From Pseudoselenomonas ruminis (GTDB lineage: Bacteria; Bacillota; Negativicutes; Selenomonadales; Selenomonadaceae): a DNA stretch of 64,000 nucleotides. Below, in pieces: positions 17,514-25,494 of the stretch. The stretch's first letter is position 1. The number at the start of each line of letters is the position of its first letter. Under the pieces are notes generated by a model. It had not been told where the DNA came from. It saw only the letters and a list, made by a program, of their open reading frames with translations, and made no database searches. Location of the stretch: assembly GCF_008271295.1 (NCBI RefSeq), contig NZ_VTOY01000005.1, forward strand, positions 1 to 64,000, given 5' to 3'. Both the position numbers and the translations under genes were made by a program.

Positions 17514-19220
17514 CTATTTCATTTCCGTATCATAATTCCTGCCGCGTACCATGCGCTTGCGGGCTGCATCGAATTTCGGATTTATCACACTTTTTTCCGG
17601 CCGATACTCTGGCGTCTTTATCCCGATGAGGTCCATAATCGTATGAATCATATCATCGGTCATGTAGGGCCGATTGACGGCCGCGCAAATGGCCTGCCAT
17701 TTTTGCGGATGCTTTTCCCTGTATTTCGGCGATGCCCAGAATATTAGTGGAACTTCGAGCTGCTGATGATTCGGATTTTCTTCCACATGACCAGCGAAAT
17801 TGCTGCCATTATCATAAATCGTCTCGCCGTGGTCCGGCAGATAGATGACAATGGCTTCCTTGTCCTGGAACTTCCCCAGCAGCGAACTTACCACAAAATC
17901 GTTATAAAACATGGCATTTTCATACTGGGCAATTTCCGTGCGCTTTTCTTCGGACAATTCATTTTGCGGTGCGGGGATGTCATCCTTCGTAAACTTCGTG
18001 AATATATAAGGGAAACGCATATAATAAAGACCGTGGCCGCCCATGAGATGGAGTACATAAAAATTCTTTCCGGCTGGCTGCTGCAAGGCCTCATCCACCA
18101 GCGGAAAGAGTTCCTCATCGAGCCGGCCGCCATCTTCATGCGACTCGCGCAGCTGGGTAAAACGCTTTACATCACTTCGGCCCGCAAAGAGCTGCGCCAC
18201 GTTTCCCCAGATGCCCGAACTTTCCTGATTGGAAAGCCAGTACGTCTTATAGCCAGCAGCCTTCATGACATCGACGAGATTGTTGTATTGATACCATTCC
18301 TTATCGGATTCAACATCATGGAACGTAAAGAGTTCCCGCAGCACTGCCACCGTAGCGCCCTGCGGGCTGATGGTATCGCGAAATACTGCCAGCTCCCCTT
18401 TCCGGTTCAGCTCGTCGAAATTCGGCGTATTGTCAAGCGGATAACCGTAAAGATGCAGCCGATCGCGGTTGGTGGATTCACCGAGGATAAACACGACATA
18501 TGGAACGTCGCTGTTGTTTTCCGTGATTTCCACATCGGCCGCCGCCTGCTGCTTGAGTTCCTCAAAGGCCTGGATATTCCGCACGGATGTGTCCACGGCC
18601 CGCCCCACACGAACCGCGGGAATATCCAGCGAATCATTGATTACAAAGGAATGGTACTGCTGCCAAAGGCAAATCCCCGCGCCAAGTCCAACGAGCAAAA
18701 AAGCCGGAAGCAGCCGGCTCCGGGTATGACGGGTCGTAAAGGTAATTCGCGGCTGATGGCCATAGCGGTAAACTGCTGCGAAAGCGACTGCCAATGACAG
18801 ACCGCCGGCCAGCCCCTTCCCCCCAACATACATCCGCAAAAATTCGCCGGCCTCATGGAAATTCGTCTGTAAAAGTGCCGTAACAATTCCCGCACCGACA
18901 AGGGCTTGATAATTGTAGATAGAAAAACATTCCAAAGCGCCGAGGAGTACGGATACCACCAGCAGCGCACGAATGAGCCCCTGCCGCAGCCGCTGATAGG
19001 GAATCATGCCGATACCAATGACTAGCAGCATAACCCCAGCCAGCAAAAATATCGCGTCAATTGCCAATACCGTCAATTGCTGTGTCTTATACATATGGAT
19101 ATTCTGCCAGGCAATCGTAAAGAAATTCAAGCAAAAAAGCCCCAGTATCAATCCGGGACACAGCTCTACCGTCTGTTGCATCCTGGCCCATACTTTCAAG
19201 AAAAATGCCTTAAAACGCAC
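17514..19220 (-). CDS. Phosphoethanolamine transferase / sulfatase-fold membrane enzyme (EptA/CptA-like)
   Basis: Probably transfers phosphoethanolamine from phosphatidylethanolamine to lipopolysaccharide at the outer face of the cytoplasmic membrane. 568 residues with the chosen start: about five N-terminal membrane spans, then the alkaline-phosphatase-fold domain. Metal and nucleophile motifs are present: FILGESTNRDRLHLYGYP with the nucleophile Thr, HLMGGHG, and LPDHGET with a later GHVEENPNHQ. The GEST form is nearer CptA than EptA. GTG at 19218-19220 follows AGGGGG by seven bases. An ATG at 19266-19268 is upstream of the likely start of transcription and is not preferred. The gene supports a diderm envelope. 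Confidence 0.82.
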   Translation of the reverse strand: MRFKAFFLKVWARMQQTVELCPGLILGLFCLNFFTIAWQNIHMYKTQQLTVLAIDAIFLLAGVMLLVIGIGMIPYQRLRQGLIRALLVVSVLLGALECFSIYNYQALVGAGIVTALLQTNFHEAGEFLRMYVGGKGLAGGLSLAVAFAAVYRYGHQPRITFTTRHTRSRLLPAFLLVGLGAGICLWQQYHSFVINDSLDIPAVRVGRAVDTSVRNIQAFEELKQQAAADVEITENNSDVPYVVFILGESTNRDRLHLYGYPLDNTPNFDELNRKGELAVFRDTISPQGATVAVLRELFTFHDVESDKEWYQYNNLVDVMKAAGYKTYWLSNQESSGIWGNVAQLFAGRSDVKRFTQLRESHEDGGRLDEELFPLVDEALQQPAGKNFYVLHLMGGHGLYYMRFPYIFTKFTKDDIPAPQNELSEEKRTEIAQYENAMFYNDFVVSSLLGKFQDKEAIVIYLPDHGETIYDNGSNFAGHVEENPNHQQLEVPLIFWASPKYREKHPQKWQAICAAVNRPYMTDDMIHTIMDLIGIKTPEYRPEKSVINPKFDAARKRMVRGRNYDTEMK

Positions 19221-19248
19221 CCAAAAGCCCCCTACCCTGTCGCGAAAT

Positions 19249-19278
19249 TCATGATATAATAATGTCATTATATCATGA
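19249..19278. promoter_or_regulatory. Face-to-face overlapping extended -10 promoters in a perfect palindrome
   Basis: TCATGATATAAT (19249-19260), six bases, ATTATATCATGA (19267-19278): 12 perfect pairs. Each arm contains TGATATAAT, a consensus extended -10, one reading right toward the TPR-like gene and one reading left toward the phosphoethanolamine transferase. The two polymerases could not bind together. Confidence 0.55.
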
Positions 19279-19294
19279 TATAGGAGGATTATTC

Positions 19295-19999
19295 ATGACA
19301 CAAGATGAATTTCATAAATTAGTCCACTTCGTAATGGAAACTCCGGCCAAACCGCCTCATTCGCTCTTTGTAGGCGGCATGGACAACTGGCATGCGCGTG
19401 CCCGTCTGGCGCATTTTCTCGCCATGGAAGGCATTGACAAGACCGAAGAGGCATTAGAACTCTTCCACAGTGTCGTCGAAGCCGAAATCGATGAGGAGAA
19501 CTCGGAAGACGTCGAGGAAAAAGTATATGCCCTTCAGCGTCTCAGCATAATCGAGCGCGATGAAAAGAAAAACGACGACGCCCTCAACCACATCAATCAG
19601 GCCATTGAACTGGCAGAGTCTACGGACTTCCTCTACAAGTACATCCTGCGCGGGGAACTTTGGGCCGACCGCTGGAACCTGCTCCACGCCATGGGCATGA
19701 CCAAGGAAGCCGAAGCCGAAGCCGATGAACGCATCGACTTCTACAAGGATATCCCGGTAGACCACAACAGCTATCTGTACTATGGCTACCGCTTCAAAGC
19801 CCAGCTTTCCGCCGAACGCGGCGTTACGCTGGTGGCCAAGGACTACATGCACATGGCCATCCACTCCATGGAAATTCCGGCTGCCTACGAAGCAGGACTC
19901 GAAAAAGCCTTTGCCGCTACGCATGACAACGCTTCGTGGATTCTCAGCGAAGTCGATAAAGCAACGCCGAACCCGGAAAAACTGCACTGGGATATATAA
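19295..19999 (+). CDS. TPR-like helical-repeat protein of unknown function
   Basis: 234 residues, acidic, soluble, no signal. Helical repeats are suggested by HARARLAHFLAMEGIDKTEEAL, VYALQRLSIIERDEKKNDDAL and LHAMGMTKEAEAEADERIDF, resembling tetratricopeptide repeats. No catalytic motif is seen. AGGAGG lies before the ATG at 19295; an earlier in-frame ATG at 19262 overlaps the promoter palindrome and is unlikely. It is divergent from the phosphoethanolamine transferase and has its own short leader. A scaffold or adaptor role is the default guess. Confidence 0.8.
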   Translation: MTQDEFHKLVHFVMETPAKPPHSLFVGGMDNWHARARLAHFLAMEGIDKTEEALELFHSVVEAEIDEENSEDVEEKVYALQRLSIIERDEKKNDDALNHINQAIELAESTDFLYKYILRGELWADRWNLLHAMGMTKEAEAEADERIDFYKDIPVDHNSYLYYGYRFKAQLSAERGVTLVAKDYMHMAIHSMEIPAAYEAGLEKAFAATHDNASWILSEVDKATPNPEKLHWDI

Positions 20000-20019
20000 A
20001 CCATACAGCTAAAAAAATA

Positions 20020-20115
20020 GCCTTCCCACTCGGGAAGGTGCCCCGTCAGGGGCGGATGAGATAGATTTGTCTCATCCGTCAGACTTCGTCTGCCACCTTC
20101 TCCACAGGGGAAGGC
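20020..20115. repeat. Cloverleaf palindromic repeat element overlapping the tadA 3' end
   Basis: Nested complementarity: GCCTTCCC (20020-20027) with GGGAAGGC (20108-20115), and GAAGGTG (20034-20040) with CACCTTC (20094-20100). Between them stand three hairpins: GCCCCGTCAGGGGC, GGATGAGA..TCTCATCC, and CAGACTTCGTCTG. Seven A on one side and TTTTG on the other let it end transcripts from both sides. It resembles dispersed intergenic palindromic repeats of gut Firmicutes. It supplies the last residues (PVEKVADEV) and stop codon of tadA. Confidence 0.6.
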
Positions 20116-20570
20116 TTTTGTTTTGCTGCCTTGCGCTGCTGACGGCGCATTTTGAAGAACCGTTTCATAATATCGGCACATTCCTGTTGCAAAACGCCCG
20201 CGGTAATCTCCGGACGATGATTAAGCGTCGGATTTCCAGGGATATTAAACACCGATTCGCACGCACCGGCCTTGGCATCCGTACTGCCATAGACCACGCG
20301 GTCCACCCGGCTCATAACAATGGCCCCGGCACACATCGGACATGGCTCAATCGTCACGTAGAGGGTCAACCCCGATAACCGCCATCGCCCCAAGTCTTTA
20401 CAAGCCTGTTGGATGGCAATGAGCTCGGCATGAGCCGTAGCATCATGCCATTTTTCCCTCATGTTATGCCCACGCGCCACAACGGTGCCGTTCTCATCCA
20501 CAAGAACGGCACCGATAGGCACTTCTTCGTCGTCATAGGCTAACTGCGCTTCTTCCAGCGCCAGTCTCAT
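20079..20570 (-). CDS. tadA: tRNA-specific adenosine-34 deaminase
   Basis: Converts A34 to inosine in tRNA-Arg(ACG). 163 residues. Zinc and catalytic motifs: AHAELIAI (His ligand plus proton-shuttling Glu) and PCPMCAGAIVMSRV (two Cys ligands). The ATG at 20568-20570 comes ten bases after the stop of the upstream small gene and is probably coupled to it. Upstream codons (DDEKY after a CTG) resemble the usual TadA N-terminus, so a non-ATG start cannot be excluded. The basic C-terminal tail runs into a palindromic repeat element, so the last residues are repeat-derived. Confidence 0.93.
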   Translation of the reverse strand: MRLALEEAQLAYDDEEVPIGAVLVDENGTVVARGHNMREKWHDATAHAELIAIQQACKDLGRWRLSGLTLYVTIEPCPMCAGAIVMSRVDRVVYGSTDAKAGACESVFNIPGNPTLNHRPEITAGVLQQECADIMKRFFKMRRQQRKAAKQKPSPVEKVADEV

Positions 20571-20580
20571 ATACTTCTCG

Positions 20581-20868
20581 TCATCCAGCGTCGTGTATCT
20601 TCCCTTCTGCTTTACTCAAATCTACCTCGTTCTGATAGAACAGTGACTGTGTTGGCCGAGCCCTCAACTCCAATCGATAGGCATTCGGTACTCCCGGCCC
20701 TGCTTCATTTTCCGGACGCGCTTCCTTTTCTATTTCGTGGTTGAGTATTTCCGCGAACTGCTTCTTGTTCTTTGGATTGTCCTCATACCCTTCCTTGCGT
20801 TCGAAAAACTTTCCAATTCCTGACTCAACAGGTTTCAAAGCGGATACCCGCGCAACGCGGTCTACCAT
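20581..20868 (-). CDS. Hypothetical small protein upstream of tadA
   Basis: 95 residues, charged, no membrane segment. MVDRVARVSALKPVESG at the start and AYRLELRARPTQSLFYQNEV near the end do not bring a family to mind. The start ATG at 20866-20868 follows GGAGGTG. The stop lies ten bases before tadA, so they are likely co-transcribed. Lys/Glu-rich middle (about 25-55) is probably helical. Confidence 0.7.
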   Translation of the reverse strand: MVDRVARVSALKPVESGIGKFFERKEGYEDNPKNKKQFAEILNHEIEKEARPENEAGPGVPNAYRLELRARPTQSLFYQNEVDLSKAEGKIHDAG

Positions 20869-20979
20869 AGCAAACACCTCCTCGGTGTATTTCTGCTAAT
20901 GCAGTCAATATTACTCTACAATTTATATATCGTCAACTTATCACTAAAAATTAAGTCTTTTGACCTATTTTTTCAAAAA

Positions 20980-21013
20980 AAAGACCTGTGCAATCCTTGC
21001 ACAGGTCTTTCTT
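20980..21013 (-). terminator. Terminator of mdh
   Basis: AAGACCTGTGCAA and TTGCACAGGTCTT form a 13-pair stem. On the minus strand it is followed by seven T. T-rich sequence also follows on the plus strand. Confidence 0.9.
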
Positions 21014-21047
21014 ATATCACTGCTATGGCAAATTAGCAAAACAGCGC

Positions 21048-22016
21048 TTATTTCAAAGCGTCACCAAGTTTGGAATTAGTGTTGCGGGCAGCAGCTACGC
21101 TCTCATCGAACTTAGCTTTCTCATCGCCCTCGAGTTTGTACTCGACAATCTTCTCCATACCGTTTTTGCCGAGGACAACCGGAACACCAATGCAGAGGTC
21201 TTTCTCGCCATACTCGCCATCGAGGTATACACAGCACGGCATGAGCTTCTTGGAGTCAAGAGCGATAGCCTCAACCATGGCAGCGGCAGCAGCACCCGGA
21301 GCATACCAAGCGGAAGTACCCAGCAGACCCGTCAGCGTAGCGCCGCCAACTTTCGTCTGAGCAACAGCGTCATCGAGCTGCTCTTTGGACAGGAAGTTCG
21401 TGACCGGAATGCCGCGATACGTAGCAATGCTCGTAAGCGGGACCATCGTCTTATCGCTGTGGCCACCGATAACCATGCCATCGATGTCCGTCGGCGTAGC
21501 CGGATAGCCTGCTTCCTGCAGAGCCTTGGACAGGAAATAACGGAAACGGCTGCTGTCAAGCATACCGCCCTGGCCAATAACGCGGTTGCGCGGCAGTTTG
21601 GAATCTTTGAGCGTCAGGAACGTCATCGTATCCATCGGGTTGGAAATGATGATGAAGATGGCATTCGGAGAATATTTAACAGCCTGGTCAACAACGCTCT
21701 TAACGATTTTAGCGTTGACACCGATAAGCTCTTCACGAGTCATACCCGGTTTACGCGGCATGCCGGAAGTGATGACAACTACATCAGAACCAGCCGTCGG
21801 AGCATAGCCGTTCTCATCCCCGATTTCAGCCGTTACACCAACGACCGTCGAATCAAAGTTCAGCATATGAGCCGTCTGCATGATATCCATAGCTTTGCCT
21901 TCGGCAAATCCTTTTTTGATATCCACGAGCATAACCTCGCTGCAGAAATTCTTGACTGCGAGAACATTTGCGACGGTAGCACCTACATTACCTGCACCAA
22001 CAACTGTTACTTTCAT
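21048..22016 (-). CDS. mdh: Malate dehydrogenase
   Basis: NAD-dependent interconversion of oxaloacetate and malate, here on the reductive branch to fumarate, succinate and propionate. 322 residues, LDH/MDH superfamily. The N-terminal Rossmann loop is GAGNVGATVA. The substrate loop MPRKPGMTRE carries Arg at the position that marks malate rather than lactate use (lactate enzymes have Gln). The catalytic His is in GGHSDKTMVP. AAGGAGG precedes the ATG at 22014-22016. Single gene with a strong promoter, an operator-like palindrome at the start of transcription, and its own terminator. Confidence 0.95.
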   Translation of the reverse strand: MKVTVVGAGNVGATVANVLAVKNFCSEVMLVDIKKGFAEGKAMDIMQTAHMLNFDSTVVGVTAEIGDENGYAPTAGSDVVVITSGMPRKPGMTREELIGVNAKIVKSVVDQAVKYSPNAIFIIISNPMDTMTFLTLKDSKLPRNRVIGQGGMLDSSRFRYFLSKALQEAGYPATPTDIDGMVIGGHSDKTMVPLTSIATYRGIPVTNFLSKEQLDDAVAQTKVGGATLTGLLGTSAWYAPGAAAAAMVEAIALDSKKLMPCCVYLDGEYGEKDLCIGVPVVLGKNGMEKIVEYKLEGDEKAKFDESVAAARNTNSKLGDALK

Positions 22017-22094
22017 AATAAATTGCCTCCTTATAATTTGAAAACGGCCTGTCCATTTACCATAACAGAAACCGCTTTCGGAATGCCTTTTATC

Positions 22095-22116
22095 ATGAAT
22101 CACACTTATGATTCAT
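22095..22116. promoter_or_regulatory. Perfect inverted repeat at the mdh start site (operator candidate)
   Basis: ATGAATCA (22095-22102), six bases, TGATTCAT (22109-22116), directly downstream of the expected transcription start (about 22119 on the minus strand). The half-site TGATTCAT also occurs at 44140-44147 in the propionate operon promoter region. Confidence 0.45.
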
Positions 22117-22125
22117 TACGTGTAA

Positions 22126-22154
22126 ATTATAACAAAGTCGGTTGTAAAAATCAA
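22126..22154 (-). promoter_or_regulatory. Promoter of mdh
   Basis: Minus strand: TTGATT (22149-22154), 17-base spacer, TATAAT (22126-22131). Confidence 0.65.
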
Positions 22155-22231
22155 TCTTTTTCCTTTAGTTTTTTTATTTTATCATAAATTAAGATTATAT
22201 TTTTAAGACCTGCTAATAAGTAGTCAGACAA

Positions 22232-22265
22232 CAAAAGAGACCCCTTTCTAAATAGGGTCTCTTTC
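22232..22265 (-). terminator. Terminator of the rubredoxin gene
   Basis: AGAGACCC (22236-22243) pairs with GGGTCTCT (22255-22262); on the minus strand TTTTGTTG follows. Confidence 0.75.
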
Positions 22266-22303
22266 CCGTCAACAGTATGCAAAATCCACTAAAAACTATC
22301 ACA

Positions 22304-22465
22304 TCAGGACTGCTCTTCAAAGTCCTCCTTGCCGACACCACAGAGCGGGCAGACAAAATCATCCGGAAGCTCTTCAAACGGTACGCCGGGAGCCAAATCG
22401 TAATCCGGATCGCCCTTTTCTTCATCGTAAATCCAGCCACATACGGTGCAAACCCAAGTTTTCAT
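22304..22465 (-). CDS. Rubredoxin
   Basis: Small one-iron electron carrier, typical in oxygen and peroxide detoxification of anaerobes. 53 residues, the standard length. The four Cys ligands are in CTVCGWIYD near the N-terminus and CPLCGVGK near the C-terminus, with the family segment [20 protein letters not shown] between. GGAGGGG lies before the ATG at 22463-22465. Monocistronic, with a clear terminator. No rubrerythrin or other partner gene is adjacent. Confidence 0.95.
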   Translation of the reverse strand: MKTWVCTVCGWIYDEEKGDPDYDLAPGVPFEELPDDFVCPLCGVGKEDFEEQS

Positions 22466-22549
22466 AATGCCCCTCCTAACAATACAAATAGAATCATCTC
22501 TATTAGGAAGGGTTCGCCCTGTTTAAAATGAAATCCTGCCAAAGAAAAA

Positions 22550-23413
22550 TTAAATTATGCCGCAGCGCCGTTTGACTCCGGCAAAGAACTCATACGGCAC
22601 CGCCATATTGCCCTCAATACCAGTTCCCATGGCCACGTCCGGACGGTTGGCACCATGAAAATCAGTGCCGCCCGTAGGCATCAAATCATATTTTTCAATC
22701 ATATAGCCAGCAAACGCCGCATCATCGTCCGAATAATTCGGATAGAAGCGTTCCATGCCATTTAAGCCCATGCTGTGTAGGTGCAGAATCGCCGTCTCCT
22801 GTTCCTTGCGCGTCAGCCCTTTGAGACCGATTTCTTTATGGAAATGCGCCAGCGACGTCACGCCTCCAGCTTCCCGTATACGCGGCAAAGCTTCTTCGGC
22901 CGTGATATTCACATCGAGTCCCAGCGCCACAGCTGCGGGGTCAAGATAGTTATCCCAAAGTGGTTGGGCGCGGTCATAAAGATGAAGGGAAACCAAATAA
23001 CGCATGATTGCATACCGGTCGATGGAACGCCCCTGAGCAAATTCTCTTACCTTATCCAGAGAAATATCCACGCCCTTGTGCGCCACAAAATCAATCATCT
23101 CCGGAATCCGCCCCTCCTTGATGGAACGGATTCGCTGGTAAATCAGCTGAAACGATGGATGATTGGGGTCAAAGCCCATGCAGACGATATGAATCTTGCG
23201 GCCGCTGTACTCTGCCGTAAGTTCCATGCCATTGATAAACTCGATGCCCTCCCGCTTGGCAGCCGCCGCGGCTTCATCGTTTCCGGCAATATTGTCATGG
23301 TCCGTCAGCGTAAACGCCGACAGGCCACATTTTTTCGCCTGTTTGGCCAATTCCTCCGGACGAAAACTGCCATCGGAAACGCGGGAATGAACATGCAAAT
23401 CCACTATCTTCAT
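22550..23413 (-). CDS. PHP-domain phosphoesterase (TrpH/RNase AM-like)
   Basis: 287 residues of the PHP metal-dependent phosphoesterase superfamily. N-terminal metal motif DLHVHSRVSDGSF, second motif LTDHDNIAGNDEA, third His/Asp near the C-terminus in GGTDFHGANRPD. This arrangement is that of E. coli TrpH (YciV), a 3',5'-nucleoside bisphosphate phosphatase and 5'-3' exoribonuclease. Its start overlaps the uvrC stop by one base (TAATG), so the two are translationally coupled. The exact substrate is inferred. Confidence 0.85.
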   Translation of the reverse strand: MKIVDLHVHSRVSDGSFRPEELAKQAKKCGLSAFTLTDHDNIAGNDEAAAAAKREGIEFINGMELTAEYSGRKIHIVCMGFDPNHPSFQLIYQRIRSIKEGRIPEMIDFVAHKGVDISLDKVREFAQGRSIDRYAIMRYLVSLHLYDRAQPLWDNYLDPAAVALGLDVNITAEEALPRIREAGGVTSLAHFHKEIGLKGLTRKEQETAILHLHSMGLNGMERFYPNYSDDDAAFAGYMIEKYDLMPTGGTDFHGANRPDVAMGTGIEGNMAVPYEFFAGVKRRCGII

Positions 23414-25251
23414 TATGATTCTTTTTCCTTTCCTCGAAACTTTTCCTGTGCTAAAAAGAAATTATACACTGCTTCGGCAGCCGGCATATTCATGCCATCC
23501 ACCTCCGCCAGTTCTTCCACGCTGGCCGACTTGATTTTTGCCAGCGTCCCAAAATGAGACCAAAGCGCCTGCCGCCGTTTCGGGCCAATTCCTACAATAT
23601 GGTCCAAAACCGAAACCAGGTTGCGCTTGCCACGCAATTTCCGGTGATAGGTAATGGCAAAGCGGTGCGCCTCGTCGCGAATGCGCTGAATGAGATAAAG
23701 CGCCTGGCTGTGACGCGGCAGGACAACCGGCTCGGATTCCCCCTCCCGGAACACCAGCTCAAACTGCTTGGCAAGGCCTACTACCGGAACCTTTTTGTGT
23801 CCGGCCTGCTGGCGGATGATTTCCAGCGCGGAAGAAAGCTGGCCTTTACCGCCATCGATGACGATGAGGTCCGGCAGTTCCGCCTCAGGAAGTCCCACAT
23901 AGCGTCTGGTGGTCACCTCACGCATCGACAGGAAATCATCGGGCTTTCCCTCAGTGCTCCGTATCTTGAAGCGGCGGTAATCTGATTTTTTCGGCAGGCC
24001 GCCTTCAAATACCACCATCGACGCGACGGTTTCACTTCCCTGTATATGGGATATATCAAAGCATTCCATGCGCTCAGGCGGATTCTTCAGCCCCAGGTAA
24101 CGTCCCAGTTCTTCAACCGCCCCACGGGTCTGCGCATTAGCCTGCTTGATGCGGGCCGCTTCATCCTGCAGGTACTTAGCCGCATTACCAGCCGCCATGA
24201 CCACGATATCATGTTTCGTGCCACGCTGCGGACAGACAAGCTGCACTTTGGCCCGCTTTTTCTTTTCAGACAGCCACGCCTCCATCAGCTGCCGGTCCTC
24301 CTGCGGCAATTCCCGTGGCAGGAGAACTTCCCGCGGTATAAACGCCGCCCGATGGTAATACTGCTGCAAAAACGCTGTGAGGATTGCCTCATCGCTTTCT
24401 TCTTCGCTTCCGCGCAGCAGGAAATGTTCCCGGCCAATCATCTTGCCCGCGCGGATGAAGAAAATCTGCACGACGACACCAATTTCCGAGCGCGCCATGC
24501 CGACGGCATCCTGATCGCCAGAGCCTGTCACGATATTCTGCTTTTCCGCAATCTTGCGGACGGCCAGCAATTGATCGCGCAGGCGGGCCGCGATCTCGAA
24601 ATGATAAGCCTCAGCCGCCGCCTCCATGCGATATTGCAATTCCTTTTCGACTTCTTCCGTCCGCCCTTCCAAAAACAGCAGCACCGCCCGGATCATCGCA
24701 TCATATTCGTCCTTCTCGACTTTGCCAGCACAAGGCGCCAGACAGCGTTTGATATGGTACTCGAGACAGGGCCGCTCCTGCAGATGCTTGCAAGTCCGCA
24801 GCGGAAACAGCCGCCGCAATAGTTTTAAACTCTCATGAACAGCTGTCGCATTCGTATACGGGCCAAAGTAACGGGCCCCATCCTTTAGAACGCGGCGCGT
24901 GATAAAGACGCGCGGGAATTCCTCCTGCACCGTGACTTTCACATAAGGATAAGTCTTATCGTCCTTGAGGCTGATATTATACCGCGGACGATGTTTCTTG
25001 ATAAGGTTGCATTCCAAAATCAACGCTTCGACTTCCGTATGGGTCATGATGATTTCGAAATCCGCGATATGCGAGACCATCGCCCGGACCTTCGGCGTGT
25101 GATTTTTATTCGACTGGAAATACTGCCGCACGCGGTTCTTGAGCACCACGGCCTTGCCCACATAAATGATTTTGCCCTGGCTGTCCTTCATAATATAGAC
25201 GCCAGGACGATCCGGCAGCAATTTCAATTTTTCTTCAACGATATCGGTCAC
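23413..25251 (-). CDS. uvrC: Excinuclease ABC subunit C
   Basis: Cuts on both sides of a DNA lesion after UvrA/UvrB recognition. 612 residues with the chosen start. The N-terminal GIY-YIG nuclease domain begins PGVYIMKDSQGKIIYVGKA. A UVR motif lies mid-protein (about 200-235). The C-terminal RNase H-like nuclease domain has FDISHIQGSETVASMVVFEGG and VIDGGKGQLSSA, then a helix-hairpin-helix tail (GIGPKRRQALWSHFG). GTG at 25249-25251 follows AAAGGAAG by seven bases; an ATG six codons earlier lacks a ribosome site. Confidence 0.96.
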   Translation of the reverse strand: MTDIVEEKLKLLPDRPGVYIMKDSQGKIIYVGKAVVLKNRVRQYFQSNKNHTPKVRAMVSHIADFEIIMTHTEVEALILECNLIKKHRPRYNISLKDDKTYPYVKVTVQEEFPRVFITRRVLKDGARYFGPYTNATAVHESLKLLRRLFPLRTCKHLQERPCLEYHIKRCLAPCAGKVEKDEYDAMIRAVLLFLEGRTEEVEKELQYRMEAAAEAYHFEIAARLRDQLLAVRKIAEKQNIVTGSGDQDAVGMARSEIGVVVQIFFIRAGKMIGREHFLLRGSEEESDEAILTAFLQQYYHRAAFIPREVLLPRELPQEDRQLMEAWLSEKKKRAKVQLVCPQRGTKHDIVVMAAGNAAKYLQDEAARIKQANAQTRGAVEELGRYLGLKNPPERMECFDISHIQGSETVASMVVFEGGLPKKSDYRRFKIRSTEGKPDDFLSMREVTTRRYVGLPEAELPDLIVIDGGKGQLSSALEIIRQQAGHKKVPVVGLAKQFELVFREGESEPVVLPRHSQALYLIQRIRDEAHRFAITYHRKLRGKRNLVSVLDHIVGIGPKRRQALWSHFGTLAKIKSASVEELAEVDGMNMPAAEAVYNFFLAQEKFRGKEKES

Positions 25252-25358
25252 ACGCTCACTTCCTTTCATCTTTCTATATTACCACAAATTGGCTTTCGAA
25301 TCTGTATACACCATTCATTATTCTTTTCACGCATGGTGCTTATACCTTCACTTTATCA

Positions 25359-25387
25359 TTGACCCCCTTTTCAAATTGTGCTACAAT
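25359..25387 (+). promoter_or_regulatory. Promoter of the biotin carboxylase gene
   Basis: TTGACC (25359-25364), 17-base spacer, TACAAT (25382-25387): near consensus. The leader is about 100 bases. Confidence 0.75.
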
Positions 25388-25410
25388 TCATGTCATAGTT
25401 GTTTTAGCAG

Positions 25411-25432
25411 CAGGTTCTAATACCTGTTAATT
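25411..25432. promoter_or_regulatory. Palindromic site in the biotin carboxylase leader
   Basis: CAGGT (25411-25415), six bases, ACCTG (25422-25426) is an inverted repeat in the leader. The nine bases TAATACCTG (25418-25426) recur in the palindrome upstream of mmdA at 38853-38869. The mmdA palindrome resembles, from memory, FapR-type operators. Confidence 0.35.
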
Positions 25433-25494
25433 TACAACCATACCAAATAATCGTCAATAATATAAACCTATTTGTAAATTTAGGAGGTAATCCT

